Assembly (NCBI GenBank): GCA_028874075.1
Contig: JAPPLU010000070.1
Coordinates: forward strand, 14,899 to 78,898
DNA from: Chloroflexota bacterium
GTDB taxonomy: Bacteria; Chloroflexota; Dehalococcoidia; Lucifugimonadales; UBA3495
DNA length: 64,000 bases
Direction of reading: 5' to 3'
Positions 55,843 to 63,900 of the stretch are shown here, one piece after another (positions within the stretch are counted from its first letter, which is position 1; every line of letters starts with the position of its first letter). Position numbers and translations under genes: made by a program. The notes below the pieces were generated by a model, which was not told the DNA's origin, ran no database searches, and was given only the letters and a program-made list of their open reading frames with translations.

Positions 55843-56763
55843 ATGACTACTCCAAATGAGACCACTTCGGCCGACCAGGTACGAGAGAACCTGATAGCCG
55901 CGGAGCCGCCCCGGCGGCCCGGCATGTGGAAGTACAGTGTCTACTATTTCAGGCACAAGCTGCTGGGAACCGTGGGCCTGGTCATTGTCATAACCATGAT
56001 CGTGATCGCCCTGTTTGCCGATCTGATCGCTCCCTTTGCGTACCAGCAGCAGAACTACGAGGACGTGCTGGCGGCGCCCAACTTTACCTACTTGTTTGGC
56101 ACGGACAACTTTGGGCGGGACATCTTCTCCCGCATAGTCCACGGCGCCAGGATTTCCATGCTGGTGGGGTTCCTGTCGGTGATCGTGGGTACGGGAATCG
56201 GGGCCGTGGTGGGCCTGATCTCAGGCTTCTTCATGGGTAAGGTTGACGCAATCGTGCAGCGGTTGGTGGACATGTGGATGTCTTTCCCCGACCTGATCCT
56301 GGCCTTGACCATCGTGGCCGTGTTTGGCAACACCCTGCCCAACGTGATTCTGGCCATTGCGGCCACAATCCTGCCCCGGGGTGTCCGCGTAATTCGCTCG
56401 GCCACCATTGCCATCCGGGAGATGGACTACACCATGGCCGCCCGTTCCATCGGCGCTTCCGACCTGCGGACCATGTTGCGGCACATCATGCCCAACACGG
56501 TGGCGCCCTTCCTGATCATCATGTCGTCCATGTTTGGCACGGCCATCCTGACCGAGGCGGGCCTGAGCTACCTGGGCTTGGGTATTTCCGAGCCTACCCC
56601 GTCCTGGGGTCGGATGCTCACCGGTCAGGCGGCACAGTACGCGCCGCGGGCCCCCTGGATTATCGCCTTCCCCGGCATTTTCATCACCCTGACGGTGATG
56701 GGGTTCGCCTTCTTCGGCGATGCACTGCGGGACCTGTTCGACCCACGGCAGCGGGGGCGTTAA
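55843..56763 (+). CDS. Oligopeptide-type ABC transporter permease (DppC/OppC family), third system
   Basis: A 306-aa DppC-like permease with AGAGGAAA upstream of the ATG. The cytoplasmic N-terminal tail is followed by a first helix (LLGTVGLVIVITMIVIALFADLI, about 38-60), then FGTDNFGRDIFSRIVHGARISM (about 85-106), the EAA loop EMDYTMAARSIGASDLRTMLRHIMPN (about 191-216) and a DPRQRGR end. An intrinsic terminator at 56803-56836 follows directly, so the operon holds no ATPase and the amidohydrolase genes are a separate unit. Confidence 0.93.
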   Translation: MTTPNETTSADQVRENLIAAEPPRRPGMWKYSVYYFRHKLLGTVGLVIVITMIVIALFADLIAPFAYQQQNYEDVLAAPNFTYLFGTDNFGRDIFSRIVHGARISMLVGFLSVIVGTGIGAVVGLISGFFMGKVDAIVQRLVDMWMSFPDLILALTIVAVFGNTLPNVILAIAATILPRGVRVIRSATIAIREMDYTMAARSIGASDLRTMLRHIMPNTVAPFLIIMSSMFGTAILTEAGLSYLGLGISEPTPSWGRMLTGQAAQYAPRAPWIIAFPGIFITLTVMGFAFFGDALRDLFDPRQRGR

Positions 56764-56802
56764 TCCCTTGCCTGAATCCCGGTCCAAGTTCCTGGAAAGG
56801 AA

Positions 56803-56836
56803 GATCTCCCCCGATTTTGGGGGAGATCGCTTTTTT
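56803..56836 (+). terminator. Intrinsic terminator after the third permease pair
   Basis: A 10-bp stem GATCTCCCCC (56803-56812) / GGGGGAGATC (56819-56828), followed by GC and six T (56831-56836). Confidence 0.88.
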
Positions 56837-56845
56837 GATACGACG

Positions 56846-56873
56846 TTGCATTAATGCCGGCCGGATCTAACAT
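56846..56873 (+). promoter_or_regulatory. Weak promoter candidate for the amidohydrolase array
   Basis: TTGCAT (56846-56851), a 16-base spacer and TAACAT (56868-56873). Poor match, but it lies between the terminator and the first amidohydrolase gene, where a promoter is needed. Confidence 0.3.
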
Positions 56874-56934
56874 CCGCAGTTTCTGCCAGCTACAGCTGCC
56901 CCGCAATTCAAACTAACCAGTTTCGGAGGTACAG

Positions 56935-57891
56935 GTGCGAAGCATAGATATTCACGCTCACGTAACGCCCCAGTCCTACTTGAGCGCAATGAAGGAAGGA
57001 AGGGTGTGGCATGGGGTTGAACCTCACCCCCTGGACATTGAACCCCAGTTGGAATGGACTCCTGAGCAACGTATCAAGGATATGGACTCCCTGGGCGTGG
57101 ATGTGCAGATAGCATCCACCGGCGCGCAGTTTTACTACTACGGGCGGGGAGGCCAGGAAATCGCGGCCATGCACCGGGAGTGCAACGATGAAGTCCACCA
57201 GATGACCATCGACCATCCGGAACGGTTCAAGGGTCTGGCGCAAATTCCCATGCAGGACGTAGACCTGGCCATCGCCGAGCTTGACCGTTGTGTCAATCAA
57301 CTGGGCATGGTGGGGGCGATGATCGACGACAAGGTCAACGGTAAGACCTTCGACGAGCCCGAGTTCCTGCCTCTCTGGAAGGCGGCGGAACAAATGGGCG
57401 CGGTCTTCCTGATTCACCAGGGTGGGGGGACACTGGTAAATCCCCGTACCCGCAAGTACCACCTGCCCAACACCATCGGCAACCTGGTGGACCGGGCGGT
57501 AACCTTCGCTTCATTCGTTATGGGTGGTGTGATGGATGCCTGCCCCGACCTGAAGATTTGCCTGGCCCACGGTGGCGGTTATGCCTGCTACGGGGTGGGT
57601 CGCATGGACCGCAGTTGGGACGTGGGTCGACTGCCTCAGATTCCCCAGCCCCCCAGCGCCTATTTGAGCCGCTTCTACTATGACTGTCTGACCCACAGCG
57701 AATCGGCCCTGCGCATGCTCATCGACATGGCCGGTATCGACAGGGTGGTCTTCGGCACCGACTGGCCCTTCGACATGCAGATCGACTGGCCCGTTTCCTG
57801 GGTGCTGAGCCTGGAGAGCCTGACTCAGGAAGAAAAGGAAGCCATCCTCTGGAAGAACATGGAGAATCTGTTGGGCATCAGCAGCGAGTAA
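56935..57891 (+). CDS. ACMSD-like amidohydrolase, array copy 1
   Basis: A 318-aa amidohydrolase_2 family protein (ACMSD / gamma-resorcylate decarboxylase type), which usually decarboxylates or hydrolyses ring-derived acids with one Zn. GTG start with GGAGG upstream. Metal and catalytic residues line up with the ACMSD pattern: H7-x-H9 (IDIHAH), H161 (LIHQGGG), H212 (LAHGGGY) and D276 (FGTDWP). The H161-to-H212 distance of 51 equals that between H177 and H228 of bacterial ACMSD. It shares most of its sequence with copies 2-4 (WTPEQRI, HRECNDEV, TIGNLVDRAVTFASFV, LTHSE.ALRMLID). First of five genes in a row; spacing to copy 2 is 78 bp. Confidence 0.92.
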   Translation: MRSIDIHAHVTPQSYLSAMKEGRVWHGVEPHPLDIEPQLEWTPEQRIKDMDSLGVDVQIASTGAQFYYYGRGGQEIAAMHRECNDEVHQMTIDHPERFKGLAQIPMQDVDLAIAELDRCVNQLGMVGAMIDDKVNGKTFDEPEFLPLWKAAEQMGAVFLIHQGGGTLVNPRTRKYHLPNTIGNLVDRAVTFASFVMGGVMDACPDLKICLAHGGGYACYGVGRMDRSWDVGRLPQIPQPPSAYLSRFYYDCLTHSESALRMLIDMAGIDRVVFGTDWPFDMQIDWPVSWVLSLESLTQEEKEAILWKNMENLLGISSE

Positions 57892-57969
57892 CTTTTTCTG
57901 AGTTGGCGAACACCCTGGGCCGGCGTCGGCAATGACCGGCCGCGACATTCCCAAGAACTGGAGGTACCA

Positions 57970-58926
57970 GTGCGCAGCATAGATATACACGCCCACCTGA
58001 CCCCGCAGTGCTTTATTCGCGCCATGCGGGATGGCCGGGAATGGCACGGAGTAAAACCCGGCGAAATGGGCATTGGCCCCCGCAACTCGTGGACGCCGGA
58101 ACAGCGAATCGACGACATGAACTCCCTGGGCGTCGACGTTCACGTAGTGTCCACCTTCAGCTTCTATTACTACTACGAACGGGACCCGCAGATAATCCTG
58201 CCCATGCACCGGGAGTGCAACGACGAGGTTTACCAAATGACGGTGGACTATCCTGATCGGTTCAAGGGCATGGCCATCATCCCCATGCAGAACGTCAATC
58301 TGGCCATTGAGGAACTGGACCGTTGCGTCAACAGAATGGGATTCGTGGGCGCCATGATTGACGATCACGTCAACGGCAAAACCTACGACGACCCGGAATT
58401 TATGCCCCTGTGGAAAGCCGCCGAGGAAATGGGCGCCGTGATGCTGGTGCACCAACAGGGCGGCAGAACGCTGGTGCGGGACCGCAACCCCAACTACCAC
58501 CTGCACAACACTATCGGCAACCTGGTGGACCGGGCGGTTACCTTCGCGTCCTTCGTTTTTGGCGGAGTGATGGACGCCTGCCCCAACCTGCGGGTGTGCC
58601 TGTGCCACGGTGGCGGCTACACCTGCTTCGGCGCTGGCCGCATGGACCGGGGTTGGCAGGTGCGTCCCGAAGCCAGGGTGAACATCAGCAACCCGCCCAG
58701 TTCCTACTTAAACAAGTTCTACTACGACTGCCTGACTCACAGTGAACCGGCCCTGCGGATGCTCATCGACACGGTGGGTATCGACAAGGTCATATTTGGC
58801 ACCGACTGGCCGGCAGATATGGCCATAGACTGGCCCGTGTCCTGGGTCCTGGGGCTGGAAAGCCTGACCCTGGAGGAGAAGGAAGCCATTCTCTACAAGA
58901 ACTTGGAAAACCTGCTGGGCATCTAG
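57970..58926 (+). CDS. ACMSD-like amidohydrolase, array copy 2
   Basis: A 318-aa paralogue of copy 1; GTG start with GGAGG upstream. All metal-site residues are kept: HAH near the start, LVHQQGG, CLCHGGGY and FGTDWPADM. It differs from copy 1 mainly in residues 20-45 and 57-75 (GVDVHVVSTFSFYYYYERDPQ instead of IASTGAQFYYYGRGGQE), the loop between the first metal motif and the conserved MHRECNDE, which is likely to line the substrate pocket. Different substrate preference is therefore inferred. Ends GI with no tail. Copy 3 begins 55 bp later. Confidence 0.92.
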   Translation: MRSIDIHAHLTPQCFIRAMRDGREWHGVKPGEMGIGPRNSWTPEQRIDDMNSLGVDVHVVSTFSFYYYYERDPQIILPMHRECNDEVYQMTVDYPDRFKGMAIIPMQNVNLAIEELDRCVNRMGFVGAMIDDHVNGKTYDDPEFMPLWKAAEEMGAVMLVHQQGGRTLVRDRNPNYHLHNTIGNLVDRAVTFASFVFGGVMDACPNLRVCLCHGGGYTCFGAGRMDRGWQVRPEARVNISNPPSSYLNKFYYDCLTHSEPALRMLIDTVGIDKVIFGTDWPADMAIDWPVSWVLGLESLTLEEKEAILYKNLENLLGI

Positions 58927-58981
58927 GATAAAACGCAGCCGCAGGTAGCGGTGGCGCGTGACTTTTCACAAAGGGAGCCAC

Positions 58982-59938
58982 ATGCGAAGCATAGACATTC
59001 ACGCACACTCGACCCCGCAGTGCTTTCAGCGAGTCGTGCTGTCCGGTAGCGACTGGCACGGGTTGACGGCCTCTGAAGGCGAGCTTTTCAACCCCCGCAA
59101 TGCCTGGACGCCGGAGCAACGGATCGCCGACATGGACTCCATTGGCGTGGACATCCAGGTAGTTTCCACCAACGCCGGATTCTACCAGTACGACAAGGAC
59201 GTTGCGGTAACTACTGCCATCTGCCGCGACTGCAACGACGAGATTTACCAGATGACCATGGACTATCCTGACCGTCTTTCCGGGCTGGCCAATATCCCTA
59301 TGCAGGATGCCAACGCGGCCATCGCCGAACTGGACCGGGCCGTCCACCAGCTTGGCTTCAAGGGCGCCATGATTGGCGACCATGTAAACGGAAAGACCTT
59401 CGACGAACCCGAGTTCCTGCCCATCTGGAAGGCCGCAGAGCAGATGAGAGCCGTCATCTTCATCCACCAGGGTGGCGGTACCATCGGGGCGAAGCGGCAG
59501 CCCAGGTACCACGTCCGCAATACCATTGGCAATCCTTCTGACCGGGCTGTTACCTTCGCAGCCTTTGCTTTCGGCGGGGTAATGGACAAGTGTCCCGACC
59601 TGAAGGTCATATTGGCCCACGGCGGCGGCTACGCCTGCTTCGGCATCGGCCGTATGGACCGGGGGTGGCAGGTGCGGTCCGAGGCGCGCGAACACATCAA
59701 CCAGCCGCCCAGCAAGTATCTGGACAAGTTCTACTACGACTGCCTGACCCACAGCGAACCGGCCCTTCGCATGCTGATCGACTCGGTGGGCATCGACCGT
59801 GTGGTCCTGGGCAGCGACTGGCCCGCGGACATGAAGATTGACTGGCCCGTGTCCTGGGTGATGGGGCTGCAGAGTCTCACCCTTGAGGAGAAAGAGGCCA
59901 TTCTATGGAAAAACCTGGAAAATATGCTGGGCCTCTAG
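58982..59938 (+). CDS. ACMSD-like amidohydrolase, array copy 3
   Basis: A 318-aa paralogue. The ATG at 58982 has GGGAG six bases upstream and gives the shared MRSIDIHAH start; an earlier frame extension at 58958 is not needed. Metal-site residues kept: HAH, FIHQGGG, LAHGGGY and LGSDWPADM (Ser in place of Thr before the Asp). The variable loop reads VVSTNAGFYQYDKDVAVTTAICRDCNDE, with Cys-Arg-Asp instead of His-Arg-Glu before CNDE, unlike copies 1 and 2. Copy 4 begins 36 bp later. Confidence 0.92.
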   Translation: MRSIDIHAHSTPQCFQRVVLSGSDWHGLTASEGELFNPRNAWTPEQRIADMDSIGVDIQVVSTNAGFYQYDKDVAVTTAICRDCNDEIYQMTMDYPDRLSGLANIPMQDANAAIAELDRAVHQLGFKGAMIGDHVNGKTFDEPEFLPIWKAAEQMRAVIFIHQGGGTIGAKRQPRYHVRNTIGNPSDRAVTFAAFAFGGVMDKCPDLKVILAHGGGYACFGIGRMDRGWQVRSEAREHINQPPSKYLDKFYYDCLTHSEPALRMLIDSVGIDRVVLGSDWPADMKIDWPVSWVMGLQSLTLEEKEAILWKNLENMLGL

Positions 59939-59974
59939 GCCCGCTTACACCGACCAAACAGGAGCTTGAAACCT

Positions 59975-60937
59975 ATGCGATCCATCGACATTCATGCCCA
60001 CATTAGCCCGGAAGGCTACATTCGGGCGGTGGAGCAAGGCGAAGAATGGTACGGCATCAGTGGTATGTCCCACCAATTTCACCTGGCGGTACCCCGCACC
60101 ATGTGGACGCCGGAACAGCGGCTGACGGATATGGACTCGTTGGGGGTGGACGTACACATCCTTTCCACCAACGCCGTTTTCTACTGCTATGACGGGGATG
60201 CCAACACCGTGGCAGCCATGGACCGGGAGTGCAACGACTACGTTTCCCAGTTGACCAAGGACCATCCCGACCGTTTCGCCGGCCTGGCCAACCTGCCCAT
60301 GCAGGACGTGGCCGCCGCTGCCACCGAACTGGAACGGGCCATGACCCAGCTGGGCATGAAGGGGGCCATGATCGACGACAGCGTCAACGGCAAGACCTAC
60401 GACGAGCCGGAGTTTTACCCGCTTTGGGAGGTGGCCGAGCAAACGGGGGCGGTCATACTGGTTCACCAGGGCATGCAGACCGTGGTGGGGGACCGCTCGA
60501 CCCGTTACCACCTGCCCAACACCATCGGCAACCTGGTTGAACGGGCCATAACCTATTCGTCATTCGTATTCGGCGGTGTTATGGACAAATACCCGGGTCT
60601 GCGGGTATGTCTCTCCCACGGCGGTGGCTATACCTGCTTCGGCGCAGGCCGCATGGACCGGGGCTGGCAGGTAAGGTCGGAAGCCAGGGTCAACATAAAC
60701 AAGCCGCCCAGCACCTATCTGAACAGGTTCTGGTACGACTGCTTGACCCACAGCGAGCCGGCCCTGCGGATGCTGATTGACTCTGTGGGCATCGACAAGG
60801 TTGTATTCGGTACCGACTGGCCCTTCGACATGCAGATCGACTGGCCCGTGTCCTGGGTGCTGGGGTTGGAAAGCCTTACCCAGGAGGAAAAGGAAGCCAT
60901 TCTGTACAAGAACCTGGAAGACCTGCTGGGAGTTTAG
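59975..60937 (+). CDS. ACMSD-like amidohydrolase, array copy 4
   Basis: A 320-aa paralogue starting at the ATG at 59975 with AGGAG about ten bases upstream. Metal-site residues kept: HAH, LVHQGMQ, CLSHGGGY and FGTDWPFDM. The Gly-rich loop after the third His differs (HQGMQTVV rather than HQGGGT), and the variable loop is ILSTNAVFYCYDGDANTVAAMDRECNDY. The C-terminal 90 residues are almost the same as in copies 1 and 2, consistent with duplication or gene conversion. Copy 5 begins 44 bp later. Confidence 0.92.
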   Translation: MRSIDIHAHISPEGYIRAVEQGEEWYGISGMSHQFHLAVPRTMWTPEQRLTDMDSLGVDVHILSTNAVFYCYDGDANTVAAMDRECNDYVSQLTKDHPDRFAGLANLPMQDVAAAATELERAMTQLGMKGAMIDDSVNGKTYDEPEFYPLWEVAEQTGAVILVHQGMQTVVGDRSTRYHLPNTIGNLVERAITYSSFVFGGVMDKYPGLRVCLSHGGGYTCFGAGRMDRGWQVRSEARVNINKPPSTYLNRFWYDCLTHSEPALRMLIDSVGIDKVVFGTDWPFDMQIDWPVSWVLGLESLTQEEKEAILYKNLEDLLGV

Positions 60938-60981
60938 AGGGGGACTATGGCCCCTACCCGACCTATACAGGAGACTGACAA

Positions 60982-61977
60982 ATGCGCAGCATAGATATTC
61001 ATGCCCACATTGCCCCGCTGGCGGCGTCCCACCTGCCCGAGGGCCAGACTTGGCACGGCTTTACCCGGCGAGAAATGAACGGAAGGCAGTTCCTGGTGCA
61101 AGGCGAGAAGCGCCAGTGGCTTCATCCTGCCTATTCCCTGACCGCCGACGAACGCATCGCTTACATGGACTCGGTGAACGTGGACGTGCACGTGCTCACC
61201 ACCTGGGTGGGCATGTACAACTACGACCTGCCCGGCGACGTGGGCGCCGGAATCGCTCGAGAATGCAACGATTACGTGGCGGAGTTGACCCGCTCCCATC
61301 CTGACCGCTTTGCCGGTATGGCCACCCTGCCCATGCAGGATGTGAACGCCGCCGTCGCCGAACTGGAACGGGCCGTTAACGAACTGGGCCTTAAGGGGGC
61401 TCAGATCGCCGACCACGTCAACAACAAGACCCTGGACCATGAGGACTTTATTCCCTTCTGGTCTGCGGCGGAACAGCTAGGGGCGCTGATTTTCTTCCAC
61501 CAGGAGGGCGACGACACGATCGTCAAGCCCCGGGACACCAAGGGATGGGCCATTGACAACTCTATCGGCAATTTGTCCGACCGGGTGGTTACCTTCGGTA
61601 CCCTGGTGTTCGGCGGGGTGCTGGACCGTTTCCCCGACCTGAAGGTGTGCCTGGCCCACGGCGGCGGCTTCACCTGCTTCGGCGCCGGTCGGCTGGACCG
61701 GGGCTGGCAAGTGCGGTCGGAAGCCCGGGAGCTGGGCGCAAACATTCCCAGCACCTACTTAAACAAGGTCTACTATGACTGCCTGACCCACAGCGAGGCG
61801 GTGCTACGGTACATGATCGACTCTGTGGGCATTGACCGCATCTTCCTGGGCAGCGACTATCCTTACGACATGGGAATTGACGAGCCCACAGGCTGGGTTA
61901 ACAGTCTGGAGAGCCTGACCCAGGACGAAAAGGAAGCCATTCTCTGGAAGAACCTTGAACGGGTGCTGGGCGTCTAA
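60982..61977 (+). CDS. ACMSD-like amidohydrolase, array copy 5 (most divergent)
   Basis: A 331-aa paralogue. It shares the MRSIDIHAH start and metal-site residues (HAH, FFHQEGDD, CLAHGGGF, LGSDYPYDM), but has a 13-residue longer N-terminal insertion (about 18-50, FTRREMNGRQFLVQGEKRQW) and a changed motif after the final Asp (DYPYDMGIDEPTGWV instead of DWPxDMxIDWPVSWV). It is closer to other ACMSD-type decarboxylases than the first four are to it. Two hairpins (61986-62004 and 62028-62048) follow, separating the array from the VOC and fumarylacetoacetase-family genes. Confidence 0.92.
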   Translation: MRSIDIHAHIAPLAASHLPEGQTWHGFTRREMNGRQFLVQGEKRQWLHPAYSLTADERIAYMDSVNVDVHVLTTWVGMYNYDLPGDVGAGIARECNDYVAELTRSHPDRFAGMATLPMQDVNAAVAELERAVNELGLKGAQIADHVNNKTLDHEDFIPFWSAAEQLGALIFFHQEGDDTIVKPRDTKGWAIDNSIGNLSDRVVTFGTLVFGGVLDRFPDLKVCLAHGGGFTCFGAGRLDRGWQVRSEARELGANIPSTYLNKVYYDCLTHSEAVLRYMIDSVGIDRIFLGSDYPYDMGIDEPTGWVNSLESLTQDEKEAILWKNLERVLGV

Positions 61978-61985
61978 AGACGTGG

Positions 61986-62048
61986 CGCCAGCACACCGCT
62001 GGCGAGACTTTCCAGTGAATCGGTAGGGGCAACCATAGCGGTTGCCCT
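61986..62048 (+). terminator. Two hairpins after the amidohydrolase array
   Basis: CGCCAGC/GCTGGCG (61987-62004, approximate) and GGGCAACC/GGTTGCCC (62028-62048, approximate), the second followed by TTACCTTT. Together they probably stop array transcripts. Confidence 0.55.
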
Positions 62049-62061
62049 TACCTTTGCCCAT

Positions 62062-62090
62062 TTGGTTTGGCGGGCAGTTGCTGGTATGAT
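62062..62090 (+). promoter_or_regulatory. Promoter candidate for the VOC/FAH pair
   Basis: TTGGTT (62062-62067), a 17-base spacer and TATGAT (62085-62090), 38 bases upstream of the VOC start. The -10 box is good and the -35 box weak. Confidence 0.4.
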
Positions 62091-62128
62091 AGCGCCATCC
62101 TGAAAGTACGGAATAATGGAGGAAAACA

Positions 62129-62518
62129 ATGCTGGATGATCCAATCAGGCTGAAGAACATAAACCACATCACATATAACGTGAAGGACAAGGACGCAGCC
62201 CTCAAGTGGTACGAAGATTACCTGGGGCTGAAGCAGATTCCAAAGATGGTCAACAGCGACCACCTGTACTGGCTGCAGTTGCCCAGCGGAGCCATGGTCC
62301 ACATCATCGAGAACCCCGATGCTCCGTCCGCGCCTTCTCACCACACCGCCTTTGAAGTGGACGACATTGAGGCTTCCCACAAGTATTTCAACAACAGGGG
62401 CATTGAAACCACGGACATCCAGACCCGCAACGACGGACAGCGGGCCTTTTACATCAATGACCTTGACGGCAACCGCATAGAACTGTGCACCGTATCCGGC
62501 TTCGGGGTGCTGGTTTAA
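62129..62518 (+). CDS. VOC-family protein (glyoxalase-like)
   Basis: A 129-aa single VOC domain. GGAGGAAAAC precedes the ATG. The two beta-alpha-beta-beta-beta halves are INHITYNVKDKDAALKWYEDYLGLK (about 10-34) and HHTAFEVDDIEASHKYFNNRGIE (about 71-93), ending FYINDLDGNRIELCTVSG. Candidate metal ligands are His in NHIT (about 12), His in HHTAF (about 72) and Glu in RIELC (about 121). As the next gene is a fumarylacetoacetase-family enzyme, an extradiol or isomerase step in ring-fragment breakdown is plausible but unproven. Confidence 0.85.
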   Translation: MLDDPIRLKNINHITYNVKDKDAALKWYEDYLGLKQIPKMVNSDHLYWLQLPSGAMVHIIENPDAPSAPSHHTAFEVDDIEASHKYFNNRGIETTDIQTRNDGQRAFYINDLDGNRIELCTVSGFGVLV

Positions 62519-62585
62519 TACGACGTGTTGCTGCCGCAGGCAGTTAGCTAATCAATGAACCGACCTTCATAGAGGAGGAAAGCAA

Positions 62586-63509
62586 ATGAAGCTAGCCTTT
62601 TTTGATGACTACAAGCTGGGCGTGGTCAAGGGCGACAACGTGGTCGACGTGTCTTCCGCAGTCAGCGGTGTTGCCCAGACTTCGCCCCAGGACCTGATAA
62701 ACCGAGTTATTGAGGGATTTGACGGCCACCGGGCCGCTATTGAAGCCATAGTGAATGCGGAAGACGGACTTCCCATCAGTTCGGTGCACGTGCGGCCGCC
62801 CCTGCCCAAGCCCTACACCATAGTGTGCATGGCGGTCAACTACATGGAGGACGGCACCCGGGACGAACCTGCTCCCATCAACGCCTTCCAGAAGTCGCCC
62901 CACTGCATTGTAGGCCCGGGTGAGACGATAATTCTGCCAGATATTCCCGCAACAATTTTTGAGTTCGAGGCGGAGATGGCTTTCGTAATCGGCAAGCGGG
63001 CCGAATTCGTGAAGCCGGAGGACGCCTACGACTACATTTTCGGTTACCTGAACTTCATCGACGGGTCAGCCCGTGGTGTGCTGCCCCCAGGCAACACCTT
63101 CTACCAAATGAAGTCCAGGGCCACCTTCGCTCCTATCGGTCCATACATCGTCACCGCGGACGAGTACACCAACCCCCTGAGCCGACAGGTTGTATTGAAG
63201 GTCAACGGGGAAGTCAAGCAGAACTATAACACCAGCGACATGGCCCACCAGATTCCCAGGATTATGGAATGGGTCACGTCCATTCACCCCCTGGAACCCG
63301 GCGACATCGTAGCCACCGGTACCAACCACCGCGGCCTCAGCGCCCTGATGGATGGGGACGTAATTGACCTGGAGTGCGAGGGGCTGGGTAACCTGCACCT
63401 CAATGTCAGGGACGACCTGAAGCGCACCTGGGCGCGGGAAACCCGCCTGGACCGGCAGAACCAGGGTTTTGACACCACCACGCCGCAGCTGACGGGCAAG
63501 TATTCCTAG
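62586..63509 (+). CDS. Fumarylacetoacetate hydrolase (FAH) family protein
   Basis: A 307-aa FAH-superfamily enzyme, hydrolysing or decarboxylating beta-diketo or enol acids from aromatic breakdown. GAGGAGGAAA precedes the ATG. N-terminal small domain: MKLAFFDDYKLGVVKGDNVVDVSS. The catalytic C-terminal domain starts at KPYTIVCMAVNYMEDG (about 77-92); the metal-ligand region is FEFEAEMAFVIGKRA (about 124-138, E-x-E pair), with GNTFYQMKS and PGDIVATGTNHRG later. It follows the VOC gene by 67 bp with its own ribosome binding site. Substrate unresolved. Confidence 0.92.
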   Translation: MKLAFFDDYKLGVVKGDNVVDVSSAVSGVAQTSPQDLINRVIEGFDGHRAAIEAIVNAEDGLPISSVHVRPPLPKPYTIVCMAVNYMEDGTRDEPAPINAFQKSPHCIVGPGETIILPDIPATIFEFEAEMAFVIGKRAEFVKPEDAYDYIFGYLNFIDGSARGVLPPGNTFYQMKSRATFAPIGPYIVTADEYTNPLSRQVVLKVNGEVKQNYNTSDMAHQIPRIMEWVTSIHPLEPGDIVATGTNHRGLSALMDGDVIDLECEGLGNLHLNVRDDLKRTWARETRLDRQNQGFDTTTPQLTGKYS

Positions 63510-63554
63510 ACGGAACGGCGCACGCTGACCAGCACGTATGGAACTCTGTTTGGC

Positions 63555-63590
63555 AGGCCTCCGGTATATAGCCGGAGGCCTCTCCATTTT
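63555..63590 (+). terminator. Intrinsic terminator after the FAH gene
   Basis: A 10-bp perfect stem AGGCCTCCGG (63555-63564) / CCGGAGGCCT (63572-63581), 7-base loop, then CTCCATTTT. Confidence 0.75.
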
Positions 63591-63669
63591 GCCCGTGACG
63601 AAGTTGACGGCCGGAAGCAGAGGGAGGGCATAACCAGCCAAGCTGGTTCGAATCGGTAGTAAGGGAAAG

Positions 63670-63745
63670 TGGCGTCCCAGGCAGGATTCGAACCCGCGAC
63701 CCGCTGCTTAGAAGGCAGCCGCTCTATCCACTGAGCTACTGGGAC
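63670..63745 (-). tRNA. tRNA-Arg(TCT)
   Basis: A 76-nt cloverleaf on the minus strand including an encoded CCA. Acceptor GTCCCAG pairs with CTGGGAC; D-arm GCTC...GAGC; anticodon arm GCTGC-CTTCTAA-GCAGC with anticodon TCT, reading AGA; T-arm with TTCGAAT; discriminator G then CCA. All stems pair well. Confidence 0.95.
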
Positions 63746-63792
63746 TCTGGTGAGGTTGGTATGGTCGGTTAACGTAATGAGCTTGTCGTTAA

Positions 63793-63821
63793 ATCTTACG
63801 GAGCGGGGAATTGGGTGTCAA
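63793..63821 (-). promoter_or_regulatory. Sigma70-type promoter of the tRNA-Arg gene
   Basis: On the minus strand a perfect TTGACA (63821-63816), a 17-base spacer and TAAGAT (63798-63793, one mismatch), 48 bases upstream of the mature tRNA 5' end. Confidence 0.75.
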
Positions 63822-63900
63822 GGCGGCGGCCTTTAGGATAAAATGCACGGGTTGATTTCTGTACCATTCTGTGGAATACGGAAGAAAGGGGACACCATCA

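Noticed and set aside
57511..59752. Long minus-strand frames opposite the amidohydrolase genes
   Set aside because: Recurrent antisense frames mirrored in each paralogue; a by-product of shared codon use.
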